From positions 1-43,690 of the forward strand of contig DLGL01000017.1 of NCBI GenBank assembly GCA_002482685.1: DNA of 43,690 bases, read 5' to 3'. Below the pieces are notes generated by a model. That model was not told the origin of the DNA and searched no databases. It saw only the letters and a list, made by a program, of their open reading frames with translations. This stretch comes from Bacteriovoracaceae bacterium UBA7695. GTDB lineage: Bacteria; Bdellovibrionota; Bacteriovoracia; Bacteriovoracales; Bacteriovoracaceae. The translations under genes were made by a program, and so were the position numbers. Positions 8,655-16,702 of the stretch are shown here, piece by piece. How positions within the stretch are numbered: position 1 is the first letter of the stretch; every line of letters begins with the position of its first letter.

Positions 8655-9449
8655 TTAAAGTGGGAATTTCAGGAGTATACCTGAAGTTCCAAGTCTGGGC
8701 GCAAGCGCCGCAGAAGGTTTAGGAAAAGGCGAAGCATCACGGATGGCTTTTTCCGCACGAGAATCATACTCGCTATCGCCAGATGACTGGCGAATCTCAG
8801 TTTTTAGAACATGGCCCGATGGAGATATAAGAACCGCAATCCCACAGCGCAGGTCCCGGTTCATTAAGTGTGTCGGAAGCTTGAAGAAAGCTCTGACTAG
8901 CTCAGGGATCGACTGAACATAAGTCGCCAGTTCTGAATTATCTGCGTCTGAATAATCCCCTACCAGTGCTCCACCTTTAGAAAGCCGATTCCCTTCAATT
9001 ATCAGGGAATCGATATCTTTATTAGGCGAGGCCTTTGCCCCTTTCTTCTTTTCAGAAGCGGAAACTTTTTTACTGGAATAATCTGTTACAAGATTCATAA
9101 AAGACGGCTTTTTCTTGGGAGCAGCTCCCTTCTCCTGGATTACTATATCGCCCTTCTTTATCACATCTTCGACTTCAGCTTTGGTCTCAACCTTCGCCCC
9201 TTGCGGTTCAGGTTCTGGTTTGGCCACTGGCTCTGCCTGCATGGCCTTAAGCTCTTTAACCGTAAACTTAGGCATCCCCACCACATCGACTCTCACCGAT
9301 GAATGAATCACTTCAACGTTGTCATTGTTTTTAAAAATATTCAGGATACTGGTTCCGGCAATGTAGGCGAAAAGAAAAAGGCCCGCGTGGACTCCACAGG
9401 AGATCAGAAAGTTTTTGTTAAATTCACGATCCTGCGCAAGGGTACTCAT
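8655..9449 (-). CDS. tolA: TolA/TonB-family energy-transducing protein
   Basis: Links the TolQR motor to the outer membrane. The 264-residue protein has a cytoplasmic N-terminus, one membrane helix (about 16-37, NFLISCGVHAGLFLFAYIAG) with the Ser-His-Leu pattern that TolA uses to contact TolQR, a charged linker rich in Pro, Lys and Glu (PEPEPQGAKVETKAEVE), and a C-terminal TonB/TolA domain (LRCGIAVLISPSGHVLKTEI; EKAIRDASPFPKP). The linker is much shorter than in E. coli TolA (421 residues). It overlaps tolR by ATGA. The position between tolR and tolB makes TolA the best name; the C-terminal domain alone would also fit TonB. Confidence 0.85.
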   Translation of the reverse strand: MSTLAQDREFNKNFLISCGVHAGLFLFAYIAGTSILNIFKNNDNVEVIHSSVRVDVVGMPKFTVKELKAMQAEPVAKPEPEPQGAKVETKAEVEDVIKKGDIVIQEKGAAPKKKPSFMNLVTDYSSKKVSASEKKKGAKASPNKDIDSLIIEGNRLSKGGALVGDYSDADNSELATYVQSIPELVRAFFKLPTHLMNRDLRCGIAVLISPSGHVLKTEIRQSSGDSEYDSRAEKAIRDASPFPKPSAALAPRLGTSGILLKFPL

Positions 9450-9871
9450 GGATTGGGAGTTTTCTCTACTTCAGTCACCAGAGCAATATTACTCACGCCG
9501 GCTTTTTTTAAATTCGCAATTAGCTTTGCGACTTTCTCATATTTTAAAGTGTAGTCAGCTCGTAAATAAACGATATCCGTACCATTTGTTTTAAACTGCT
9601 TTAAAATAGAAGGGACAACATCTTTGGCCATAACCAGGCTTTTCCCGAGGTAGTACTGTTCAGAACTTGTGATAGATAAGATCACGAGTTCAGGCTTTAA
9701 TCCTAAGTTGTTCACTTTTTGCGTCTTAGGAAGCTTCATATCAATCCCACTAAACATCATGGGTGCCGTCACCATAAAGATCACCAGCAGCACCAACATG
9801 ACATCCACTAGTGGAGTCACGTTAATATCTGAGACCGGTCCGCCTTTGCGTCCACCCATGTTCATACCCAT
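9446..9871 (-). CDS. tolR: Tol motor protein TolR (ExbD family)
   Basis: Stator component of the proton-driven TolQR motor in the inner membrane. 141 residues: a glycine-rich start, then one membrane helix DVMLVLLVIFMVTAPMM preceded by DINVTPLVD, which carries the conserved membrane aspartate, and a periplasmic ExbD/TolR domain (IVYLRADYTLKYEKVAKLI). Five bp downstream of tolQ and overlapping tolA by 4 bp, so stoichiometry is probably set by coupled translation. Confidence 0.94.
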   Translation of the reverse strand: MGMNMGGRKGGPVSDINVTPLVDVMLVLLVIFMVTAPMMFSGIDMKLPKTQKVNNLGLKPELVILSITSSEQYYLGKSLVMAKDVVPSILKQFKTNGTDIVYLRADYTLKYEKVAKLIANLKKAGVSNIALVTEVEKTPNP

Positions 9872-9876
9872 AAAAT

Positions 9877-10578
9877 CTAATCCTTCTTGATTAGGATAGA
9901 GCGCTCAATCAGATTTAAAAAATCCTGAGAGAAAGATTCCATCTGAGAATTGATGCGTGAGATTTGATTATTGAATACGTTGTAAAACCAAACTGCAGGA
10001 ATCGCTGCTGCTAAACCTACCGCAGTCGCCACGAGTGCTTCTGCAATACCAGGAGCGACCGCTTCAATGCTTCCGCCTCCACTTGCCAGACCGGAAAAAG
10101 CATCAATAATTCCCCACACAGTTCCAAAAAGACCGATAAATGGAGAGATTGAACCTATCGAGGCAAGAGTTGAAACCCGAATATCCATTTTTTCGTTGGC
10201 AGCATTGTAACCTGTCTTTAGAGCACGCTCTAATGCTTGAAAACCATGGTCAGTAAAGTGTTCAGCAATTGTGCCTTTCTTTCCGACTGAGAGCTTCTCA
10301 CCCACCTTATTTAATTCTTCGTAACCACGGCGAAACATCAGACTCATAGTTGAGTCGTGATTCTCAGTCGCTTCGCGATTAATCTCAGAAAGTGAATTTG
10401 AAGATTTGAAAAAAGTATTAAATTTTTCATTGGCTTCGGTCACGAGCTTTAATTCTTTATATTTCTGAAGAATGATGGTCCAGGATAGGACCGATGCCAG
10501 AACGAGAAGTAAGAGAACGACTTTTACGACGATCCCGGATTCCCAAAGAATTTGCCAAATATTCAGACTTCCATGCAT
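9877..10578 (-). CDS. tolQ: Tol motor protein TolQ (MotA/TolQ/ExbB family)
   Basis: Inner-membrane proton channel subunit of the Tol motor. The 233-residue protein has a first membrane helix (VVLLLLVLASVLSWTIIL), a cytoplasmic loop of about 100 residues, then two helices in the highly conserved region LASIGSISPFIGLFGTVWGI and IAEALVATAVGLAAAIPAVW, the hallmark of MotA/TolQ/ExbB proteins. It is followed at once by tolR. Ten bp upstream is the uncharacterised membrane-protein gene, so tolQ appears to be internal in an operon starting near sppA rather than its first gene. Confidence 0.95.
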   Translation of the reverse strand: MHGSLNIWQILWESGIVVKVVLLLLVLASVLSWTIILQKYKELKLVTEANEKFNTFFKSSNSLSEINREATENHDSTMSLMFRRGYEELNKVGEKLSVGKKGTIAEHFTDHGFQALERALKTGYNAANEKMDIRVSTLASIGSISPFIGLFGTVWGIIDAFSGLASGGGSIEAVAPGIAEALVATAVGLAAAIPAVWFYNVFNNQISRINSQMESFSQDFLNLIERSILIKKD

Positions 10579-10587
10579 GAAACACCT

Positions 10588-11430
10588 CTATCTTAGAAGC
10601 TTACGGGCAGAATTAATAAACTGATCCCTGTAACTATAGTAAGAAAAAGATATCATCCAAATAACAGCTAGAAAAGCCAAGTTAAGCTTCTTGTCGACTC
10701 TGAACGGAGAAAAATCATCTCCCCATACCGGATCCAGACCAAACAAAGACCCCATAGGGGCAACAAACAGTATAAGAAAACAAACAACGTTACTCCAGCT
10801 CTTAAATGTTTTCCCGCTTAAAAAAAGCAATGATGAATAACAAAGCACCACATATGACATCAGTCCATAGTAATCCGGAACACTTAAACGAAAAGCAGCT
10901 GCAAAGATGAGAGTATAACTAAGGCCGAGTAAGAACCTTGGAGGGTGAACCTTGTCGTTCAAAATATCTTCCAAGTACGCGATGACAATAAACTCAATCC
11001 CAAAAAAAATGATTAATCCAAAGTAAGAAGCTATCTGATAGTACCAATAGCCCACATTCTGTCCGACAAATTTAGTCTCACCCATTGTGACATAAGCAAG
11101 AACCATAAAAATTGCGACAACAAATGTCTTTGAATCAGGCCAGTTTAAAAGTTCTTTTACCAACTGCCGGAAGTTTTTTAGCTGGTAGAGACGCACCTTG
11201 AACCAGCGGTTAATAAGGAAAAGTGAGACAAGCTTTGAAGCAATAAGAATTTCCCATTGGTTGTTGTGAAGCCAGGCCTCAACAATGCTGATCTCATGAT
11301 CCAGAAGAAAATGGAAAAATGCACCAATTGAACTGAGAATCACTCCCATAACGACAAATAGTAGCTGAAAGATAGAGTAGTATTTGAGATTTTTACCCAA
11401 CTGCCCGTAGGAAGTTTCTGACGTAACCAT
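10588..11430 (-). CDS. Uncharacterised multi-pass membrane protein upstream of tolQ
   Basis: I do not recognise the family. The 280 residues contain about seven to eight hydrophobic segments (for example LLFVVMGVILSSIGAFFHFLL, MVLAYVTMG, YFGLIIFFGIEFIVIAYL, LSYTLIFAAAF, VVLCYSSLLFL, VVCFLILFVAPMGSLFGL, LAFLAVIWMISFSYY), linked by short basic loops (WFKVRLYQLKNFRQ), which suggests an inner-membrane protein. No catalytic motif is obvious. Its start codon overlaps the stop of the upstream periplasmic gene by one base (TAATG) and it ends 10 bp before tolQ, so it is embedded in the Tol operon and probably serves the same envelope process; that role is inferred from context only. Confidence 0.75.
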   Translation of the reverse strand: MVTSETSYGQLGKNLKYYSIFQLLFVVMGVILSSIGAFFHFLLDHEISIVEAWLHNNQWEILIASKLVSLFLINRWFKVRLYQLKNFRQLVKELLNWPDSKTFVVAIFMVLAYVTMGETKFVGQNVGYWYYQIASYFGLIIFFGIEFIVIAYLEDILNDKVHPPRFLLGLSYTLIFAAAFRLSVPDYYGLMSYVVLCYSSLLFLSGKTFKSWSNVVCFLILFVAPMGSLFGLDPVWGDDFSPFRVDKKLNLAFLAVIWMISFSYYSYRDQFINSARKLLR

Positions 11431-12329
11431 TAAAGCACTTTCTCATCCGGACTGATCCACTTGAGCTGCATTTCCGGTGAAGGATAGAGTTTTATGTAGT
11501 CCTTATATTGGACATTGGTTTTAAGAAAGCTTTGTAGTTTTTGAAGGAGTCTAAAATAGGCATTCCAAAGTTCAGGACTTGCTTTTAAGAATGCATCCAT
11601 CTTTTTTGTCACTTCAAACTGCTGCTGAAATGAATAGCCTTTCTTATTGATCTGGTTGTCATAATTTTTCAGGAGTTCCTGAATCATGGACAAGTCAGGC
11701 TTCGAACCTGTGAAATTAGTTCCTGCAAGTTTTTTTAACTTCTCAGTACCAACAGATTTTTTAAAGTAGCCGGCCTCTAAGCGAAAATAATCTTCAAGAA
11801 GTAATATCGAAATTTCAAGTTTACTGAGATCAAGTGAGCGGATAAACGGAACAGAAAGTAGAAGAATCATTTCTCCTTCATTACCTGGCATCGAGGCCCG
11901 AACCAGTGAGGGTGTATTAACAAGCAGGATTTTAAATTTTTTCTGATAAAATCCCATGCCCTCAAGAGTCTTTTTAAAAGAATCTTCGATCCCATAATCA
12001 GGCTTTTCAAAATCCCATCCCAGGATCTGCGCATTTTTGACCAGCCAGTATTCGCTTACAAAGCCCCAGATCTCAGCTTCAGAGGGATAATTAAACCGAC
12101 CTTGCTCAAGATTTACCTGCTCTTTTTTAAGCACGGCCACTTGTTTTTTCTTTTGTTGAGCGGCCTGAGATAGGCCATCTTGCTGAAGAACTTTTTTAAT
12201 AGATTTAAAATCAACGACCTCAAGCTCCTTCTCATCCTGAAGCTTGGGCACCGTTTGGCAATGGCCGTATGTGAAAGACAGCAAGAGGAAACTAGTGAAC
12301 GCGAGTTTCGCCCTGAACATAATGATCAT
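11430..12329 (-). CDS. Uncharacterised secreted/periplasmic protein
   Basis: Unrecognised. About 299 residues beginning with a signal peptide (MFRAKLAFTSFLLLSFTYGH, starting at the second methionine, position 12320), then a Lys/Gln-rich segment (QAAQQKKKQVAVLKKEQVNL), and a helical domain (YPSEAEIWGFVSEYWLVKN; EMILLLSVPFIRSLDLSKLE; LEISILLLEDYFRLEAGYF). No catalytic motif found. The 5' end overlaps the SH3-like gene by 29-38 bp depending on the start used, and the 3' end overlaps the membrane-protein gene by 1 bp. It therefore belongs to the sppA-lapB-tol operon. It could be a periplasmic partner of the membrane protein encoded next. Confidence 0.7.
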   Translation of the reverse strand: MIIMFRAKLAFTSFLLLSFTYGHCQTVPKLQDEKELEVVDFKSIKKVLQQDGLSQAAQQKKKQVAVLKKEQVNLEQGRFNYPSEAEIWGFVSEYWLVKNAQILGWDFEKPDYGIEDSFKKTLEGMGFYQKKFKILLVNTPSLVRASMPGNEGEMILLLSVPFIRSLDLSKLEISILLLEDYFRLEAGYFKKSVGTEKLKKLAGTNFTGSKPDLSMIQELLKNYDNQINKKGYSFQQQFEVTKKMDAFLKASPELWNAYFRLLQKLQSFLKTNVQYKDYIKLYPSPEMQLKWISPDEKVL

Positions 12330-12687
12330 AGAGTCTTCCCCAGTAGTAGAGCTCTGCTAAATCCATATTTAATGCATCAAAAAATTTTGGATATTTGCCC
12401 TGAAAACAATCAGGTTTTTTCTCACTTAAAAATTGTTTCATAATAAAGCCCCGGTATTCGGCTACCTGAACATAGGCCCACTCTGGGGACACTGAAACTT
12501 TACTGCTTTCAATGACTTTCACCGGATGGGCACATTGAATAGTTGTGAGACTGGCAGATGTTCTGACAGACGACTGATGGACATGCCCAAAAAGAGGCTG
12601 CATATAAAAGATGCCCACGATCTTTTCATCAGTAGAAGTCGTTTCGGCAAATGATAGAAGGGATGAAAGTAATAAAATGAACATCAT
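12292..12687 (-). CDS. Small secreted protein with SH3-like fold candidate
   Basis: 131 residues with signal peptide MMFILLLSSLLSFAE. The mature part resembles a bacterial SH3-type module: VRTSASLTTIQCAHPVKVIE, then WAYVQVAEYRGFIMKQFL, i.e. a two-part beta pattern ending in a conserved Trp-Tyr-Val strand and a hydrophobic GF-x-x-x-L strand. Two cysteines (in TIQCAH and KPDCFQ) could form a disulphide. Bacterial SH3 modules often bind peptidoglycan, so a cell-wall role is plausible but not shown. I chose the ATG at 12687 because it gives a clean signal peptide, has GGAAGG six bases upstream, and lies just after the lapB stop; a longer frame would overlap lapB by 83 bp. Confidence 0.65.
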   Translation of the reverse strand: MMFILLLSSLLSFAETTSTDEKIVGIFYMQPLFGHVHQSSVRTSASLTTIQCAHPVKVIESSKVSVSPEWAYVQVAEYRGFIMKQFLSEKKPDCFQGKYPKFFDALNMDLAELYYWGRLYDHYVQGETRVH

Positions 12688-12688
12688 C

Positions 12689-13921
12689 TTAGACCTTCCA
12701 GCGAAATTGGATAGTTTCCCAATTATGGCACTGAGGACAACGCCAGAAAATTTCATCCGAATTATAGCCACACTGCGAGCAGTAGTGACGCGTAAGCGAG
12801 TTATGAAGATTATTCAGAAGTCCTTTCGTATGGAGTAGGGCCTCTTCTGATTTACCAACTTCAATTAAGATCTTAATATATTCCACTTTAAGTACATCCG
12901 AATGCCCATGATTTTTCATCCAGCCATCAAGAAGATCAAAAGCATCACCTGTTTTATTCAGGTCTTTAAGTAATCTGATTTTTGAGAGGACAACGGATGG
13001 CGAGGTCATGAGATCCAGATCGTTGAGCCCTAAAAAGTAGTCTTTTAATTGTTGCAGTCGCTGAGAATATTCATCCTTCTGGGGTAATTTTGGATTAAAT
13101 GTATCCAAGGAGACAAAAATAAAAGTCGCATACATTGGGTGCTCTTTTAAAAGCTCCAACAGCACGCCATTGGCGTCTTCCATCTTTCCCTGAACTAAGA
13201 AAAGCTTAAGTCTCAAAATTTTGGCAGAAACCGAAGGAGCGAATCTGAAAGCGTCTTCCAGCTCCTCTGCACAGGCCTTAAACTGACCTTGCTCAAAAAG
13301 TGACTTCGCTTTTTGAACCAGAATATGGGAAATAGTTTCAGATTGATTTTCCTGACCCACTTTTGAAAGCATGATCCTGTAATTATAGGCCTGATCCCAA
13401 TCTTCTATATCTTCATAGATCCGGCAAAGAGCGTGAATGACATCTTGTTGATCACGGTTAATTTTTAATACATCTTTATAAGTCTCGACCGCTTTATCAA
13501 TAAAGCCGCCTTTGTCAAAATCCAGGGCCAGCTCTTTCAACGCCTGCAACCTGGTAGATTCGGAAATGCTTTCGCGAGCAATCAGAGAGCGGTGAATAGA
13601 AATCGCTTTTTCAATCTCGCCATTTGAACGAAATAATCCACCCAGAGCAAAGTAGGTATCAATAGTTTCACGGTTGAGATCAACCGCGTTGAGAAATTCT
13701 TTGATTGCGAGATCTTTATTTCCCTCGATGAGGTACTGAGTTGCATTAAAAAAAATTCGGGACTGAGCCTCGAAGATTGAATTCCGGTATTTCTTAGAAA
13801 GTTTTACTGCCTTATCCCGTTCAATCACATAGTGATAAATCAGGACGAGTGTGATCACTACTGCCACAATAGTCAGGATATGATCTTTTCCCCATTCTAA
13901 TAGGAACGAGTAATCCATCAA
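12689..13921 (-). CDS. lapB: LapB/YciM-like TPR protein with rubredoxin-type metal domain
   Basis: Inner-membrane-anchored regulator of lipopolysaccharide synthesis; in E. coli LapB controls FtsH-dependent turnover of LpxC. The 410-residue protein has one N-terminal membrane helix (HILTIVAVVITLVLIYHYVI), a long run of tetratricopeptide helices (KEFLNAVDLNRETIDTYFAL; ETYKDVLKINRDQQDVIHAL; ADEEL-type repeats), and a C-terminal rubredoxin-like knuckle CSQCGYNSDEIFWRCPQC (Cys 381, 384, 395 and 398). This combination is specific for LapB. It lies 6 bp after sppA and one base before the SH3-like gene. Confidence 0.9.
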   Translation of the reverse strand: MMDYSFLLEWGKDHILTIVAVVITLVLIYHYVIERDKAVKLSKKYRNSIFEAQSRIFFNATQYLIEGNKDLAIKEFLNAVDLNRETIDTYFALGGLFRSNGEIEKAISIHRSLIARESISESTRLQALKELALDFDKGGFIDKAVETYKDVLKINRDQQDVIHALCRIYEDIEDWDQAYNYRIMLSKVGQENQSETISHILVQKAKSLFEQGQFKACAEELEDAFRFAPSVSAKILRLKLFLVQGKMEDANGVLLELLKEHPMYATFIFVSLDTFNPKLPQKDEYSQRLQQLKDYFLGLNDLDLMTSPSVVLSKIRLLKDLNKTGDAFDLLDGWMKNHGHSDVLKVEYIKILIEVGKSEEALLHTKGLLNNLHNSLTRHYCSQCGYNSDEIFWRCPQCHNWETIQFRWKV

Positions 13922-13927
13922 GAACCC

Positions 13928-14851
13928 TTAAGGTTTATAAAGAAACGCAGGACCTGACGGACTTGCGACTTTCTGTTTAATAGTGCTCAGAGTATCTTCT
14001 CCTTCCTGCATAAGTTCAGAAAGTGAGAACTTTTTCCGCTGAGGCTTCATATAACGAAGAGCAAACTTACCCTTCAACTTTAATTCTTTGTGGATGGCGC
14101 GACCTGCCTGCCAAAGACCACCGATTTCATCGACAAGTCCAAATTCCTTGGCTTCATAGCCATGGAAGATCTGACCTTGCGCCAGTTCATTAATGTCTTT
14201 AGTCAGACGGTCTTTTCTAACCGCCATGATATCGTCTTTAAATTGTTTGTGAGTTCCTGCGAGTAGGTCCGAAAGAAAAGCACGCTCTTCATCAGTCATA
14301 GCACGACCCGGATTTCCCAGATCTTTATAACGACCAGCCTTGATCGTCTCCGGCTTGTACTTAGCAAATTTGAAAAGCTCAGAGAGATCTGCCATCTGCA
14401 TGATCACACCGATAGATCCGGTGAGGGTTCCGGAGTTTGCATAAATTCTTCGGGTAGCGGCCCCAATGTAATAGCCACCTGAAGCGGCCACTGATCCGAA
14501 ACTGGCGTAAATAGGCTTATCTTTATCGATACGTCTGACTTCCTCATAAATTTCCTGAGTCGGAGCAACGGCACCACCCGGAGAATCAATTCGAAGGATA
14601 ATGGCCTTAATGTCACTTTCCTCTTCTGCAGCGAGAAGAAGTTCAACAATTTTGCGGGAATCACGAATCTCATCTTCTATTGTAATCACGGCAATAGGAG
14701 AATTTTTCTGGGAGTCCAGAAGTTTGCTGCCCATTGAATCAGTGTCTTTAAGTTTTGAAACAGTGAAAAAGGCAAAAAGAATAAAAATAAAAAACAGGAC
14801 GGTAACGAGGATAAAAATCCCGACAATACCTTTCGATCGTTCGCGGCTCAC
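13928..14851 (-). CDS. sppA: Signal peptide peptidase SppA (short, S49 family)
   Basis: Membrane-bound serine protease that degrades cleaved signal peptides. 307 residues: an N-terminal membrane anchor (IVGIFILVTVLFFIFILFAF), the S49 fold with LRIDSPGGAV, nucleophile Ser124 in SVAASGGYYIG, and general-base Lys176 in AGRYKDLGNPG. The 52-residue separation of Ser and Lys equals that in the short B. subtilis SppA, not the double-domain E. coli form. It starts with GTG at 14851, with AGGAG six bases upstream. It appears to be the first gene of the lapB-tol operon, and there are 77 bp before it that contain no confident promoter. Confidence 0.92.
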   Translation of the reverse strand: MSRERSKGIVGIFILVTVLFFIFILFAFFTVSKLKDTDSMGSKLLDSQKNSPIAVITIEDEIRDSRKIVELLLAAEEESDIKAIILRIDSPGGAVAPTQEIYEEVRRIDKDKPIYASFGSVAASGGYYIGAATRRIYANSGTLTGSIGVIMQMADLSELFKFAKYKPETIKAGRYKDLGNPGRAMTDEERAFLSDLLAGTHKQFKDDIMAVRKDRLTKDINELAQGQIFHGYEAKEFGLVDEIGGLWQAGRAIHKELKLKGKFALRYMKPQRKKFSLSELMQEGEDTLSTIKQKVASPSGPAFLYKP

Positions 14852-14928
14852 GTGGAACTCCTTCCATAAGTTCTAAAGAGCTTAAAGTATAAACGGGATC
14901 GAAGGAAAATGAAATGTTTAACGTGGTC

Positions 14929-16272
14929 TTAGAAGTAGATGCCCTTACCTACGCACGCTCTTTGCAGCCGGGAAATTTCCTGCTTGATTGTAGCAGGTAC
15001 TCCCATTCGGCTGAGATTCTTGAGGCGTTTGTATTCTTGTGTATACTGCTCGGAGATTCCCGGAGACTCGATGACCATGACAGTTTCGTCATTCACATAA
15101 TTTGCAGCATCTGACCAGTTTTCAGAACCCATTATCACAATGCGGTTGTCCACTACTCCGAACTTATGGTGAAGAACATCACCTGCATTCAAGGAAGGAA
15201 CACCGATTTCAGCAGAAGGTTTATTCCAAGGCTTGTTGTCGGCCTCATAGGTGCACTTCGGGTTAAGCATTGCGAGGCCTGCCATATCAAGAAGTTCAGA
15301 ATAGTCGCGGAAAGCAAATTTTCGCTCTACTAAAACACCAGTCTTTACACCGGCATTACTGCGTTTTTCCATCATATTGGAAATATTCTGATCAGAGAAA
15401 ACAAAAAGGGCAGCATTGATTGACTTGGTAGCCTTAGCAAGATTCTGGGCCATGAGACCATTGGCCGTCTCTTCCCAATTGTAGCGGCGAGAAGTTGGAG
15501 AAAATTGGACCGTAATCTTGATGCCATTAACTTTAGCCGACACGGGTCCACGGTAGGTTTTACTGTGACCAAAGTTTCCTCTTTTACCATTGCCCCACAT
15601 TTGAAGGAACTCTTCTTCAAAGAGGTTAGCAACTGCCGCACCCTTAACTACAACCATAGAATTGGCGTTGCCTCTAGAGGCGGGTGATAAAATATCCCCA
15701 TGGATACAACTTAAAGTGAAGTTAGCAGAACTCACGACGGTTGTTTTTCCATCTACGATCATAAACTTATGATGCATAAGTCCTGATCCAGCAGAGTTGT
15801 CAAAGGTATCATCCATAACTGGAACTTTTGCGAGAGCTAGCATGTAAACAGCATCCCGACTTTCAAGCTCACTCTTAGATAATTTCCCATCTCTATTTAT
15901 ATCAACAAGAGCCTTTAATTCTGTAAGCTTTGTGGCCTCATATTCATCTTCTGCACTCTGGCGCTGATAGAGAGCATTGAAGTTGTAGTCGTGCTCTAAA
16001 ATCACCCGAACATCAACTCCCGCCTTCATCTTATTAATGAGGGCCTTTGCCACCAATGGAAGTCTTAATTCCTGAACTGCAACAAAAATTGTTTTCTTAG
16101 CGAGATTAATTTCATTGATTAAAACTTGCTCTAAATTATCACCTGAGCGTGTAACGTTGCGGTAAGGCTCTGCGTAAGATGTTCGTGGGTTATGATTAAA
16201 ATAGGCCTTCACACTCGCCAAAACAGGAGTTGTGATGAAAACGCTTAGGAGGGTCAGTTGCCATAATCTCAT
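14929..16272 (-). CDS. Secreted phospholipase-D-like protein with an EF-hand loop
   Basis: Two-domain PLD-superfamily phosphodiesterase or nuclease, exported. Signal peptide MRLWQLTLLSVFITTPVLAS; first HKD motif HHKFMIVD (His167, Lys169, Asp174) followed by SSANFT; second HKD motif HHKFGVVD (His368, Lys370, Asp375) followed by GSENW. Both active-site halves are intact. Unusually, residues 124-135 (DINRDGKLSKSE) fit the 12-residue EF-hand calcium loop, placed in a charged insert between the start of the first PLD domain and its HKD. The substrate may be phospholipid, cardiolipin or DNA. AAGG eight bases upstream supports the start. In a predator, a secreted PLD-like enzyme could attack prey membrane or DNA; this is inference. 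Confidence 0.85.
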   Translation of the reverse strand: MRLWQLTLLSVFITTPVLASVKAYFNHNPRTSYAEPYRNVTRSGDNLEQVLINEINLAKKTIFVAVQELRLPLVAKALINKMKAGVDVRVILEHDYNFNALYQRQSAEDEYEATKLTELKALVDINRDGKLSKSELESRDAVYMLALAKVPVMDDTFDNSAGSGLMHHKFMIVDGKTTVVSSANFTLSCIHGDILSPASRGNANSMVVVKGAAVANLFEEEFLQMWGNGKRGNFGHSKTYRGPVSAKVNGIKITVQFSPTSRRYNWEETANGLMAQNLAKATKSINAALFVFSDQNISNMMEKRSNAGVKTGVLVERKFAFRDYSELLDMAGLAMLNPKCTYEADNKPWNKPSAEIGVPSLNAGDVLHHKFGVVDNRIVIMGSENWSDAANYVNDETVMVIESPGISEQYTQEYKRLKNLSRMGVPATIKQEISRLQRACVGKGIYF

Positions 16273-16459
16273 GCGTGCGACCTTTTAGACGAGCTAATAG
16301 TTGAGTTAAACTCTCCTAATATATGCCACCTTTGTCACCACAAAACTTCTAACAGAAACACACATCAATAAATTTTACTCACCCCAACCCTTTGAATTCA
16401 CATTCAACTTTAGATTTTTTTAGATTATCCGAAGAGATTGTCAGCAAGGGACGCAAATT

Positions 16460-16702
16460 ATGAAAAACATGCTTATTTTAGGATTTTTGACTTTTATCAC
16501 TATGGCCTACGCCAAAGAGCCAATCGAAAAAGAATCGATGGATGAAGCAGAAAACTTCAAGGTAGAGAAAGCGGTAAAAGAAAAGACTGCTGGTCGAGCT
16601 TTTGCCGGGGCCCGCGCTAAGAAAGAAGTTGATGTTGAAAAATCAGCAGAGATGCCTACGACTGAAGATTCTGAAGTACGCTACTGGCGATACCAGGAAT
16701 AA
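16460..16702 (+). CDS. Small secreted, highly charged protein
   Basis: 80 residues: a clear signal peptide (MKNMLILGFLTFITMAYA) and a mature part of about 62 residues made largely of Lys, Glu, Ala and Asp (EKAVKEKTAGRAFAGARAKK). No recognised domain. AAGGGA precedes the ATG by nine bases. Its last 47 bp overlap the 3' end of rlmN on the opposite strand, so the two transcripts are convergent and antisense. The AT-rich region upstream (16391-16430) could hold its promoter but I see no clear -35/-10 pair. Probably real because of the clean signal peptide and ribosome site. Confidence 0.6.
   Translation: MKNMLILGFLTFITMAYAKEPIEKESMDEAENFKVEKAVKEKTAGRAFAGARAKKEVDVEKSAEMPTTEDSEVRYWRYQE

Noticed and set aside
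12292..12771. Longer start of the SH3-like gene (159 codons)
   Set aside because: Would overlap lapB by 83 bp and bury the signal peptide; the ATG at 12687 has a proper ribosome site.
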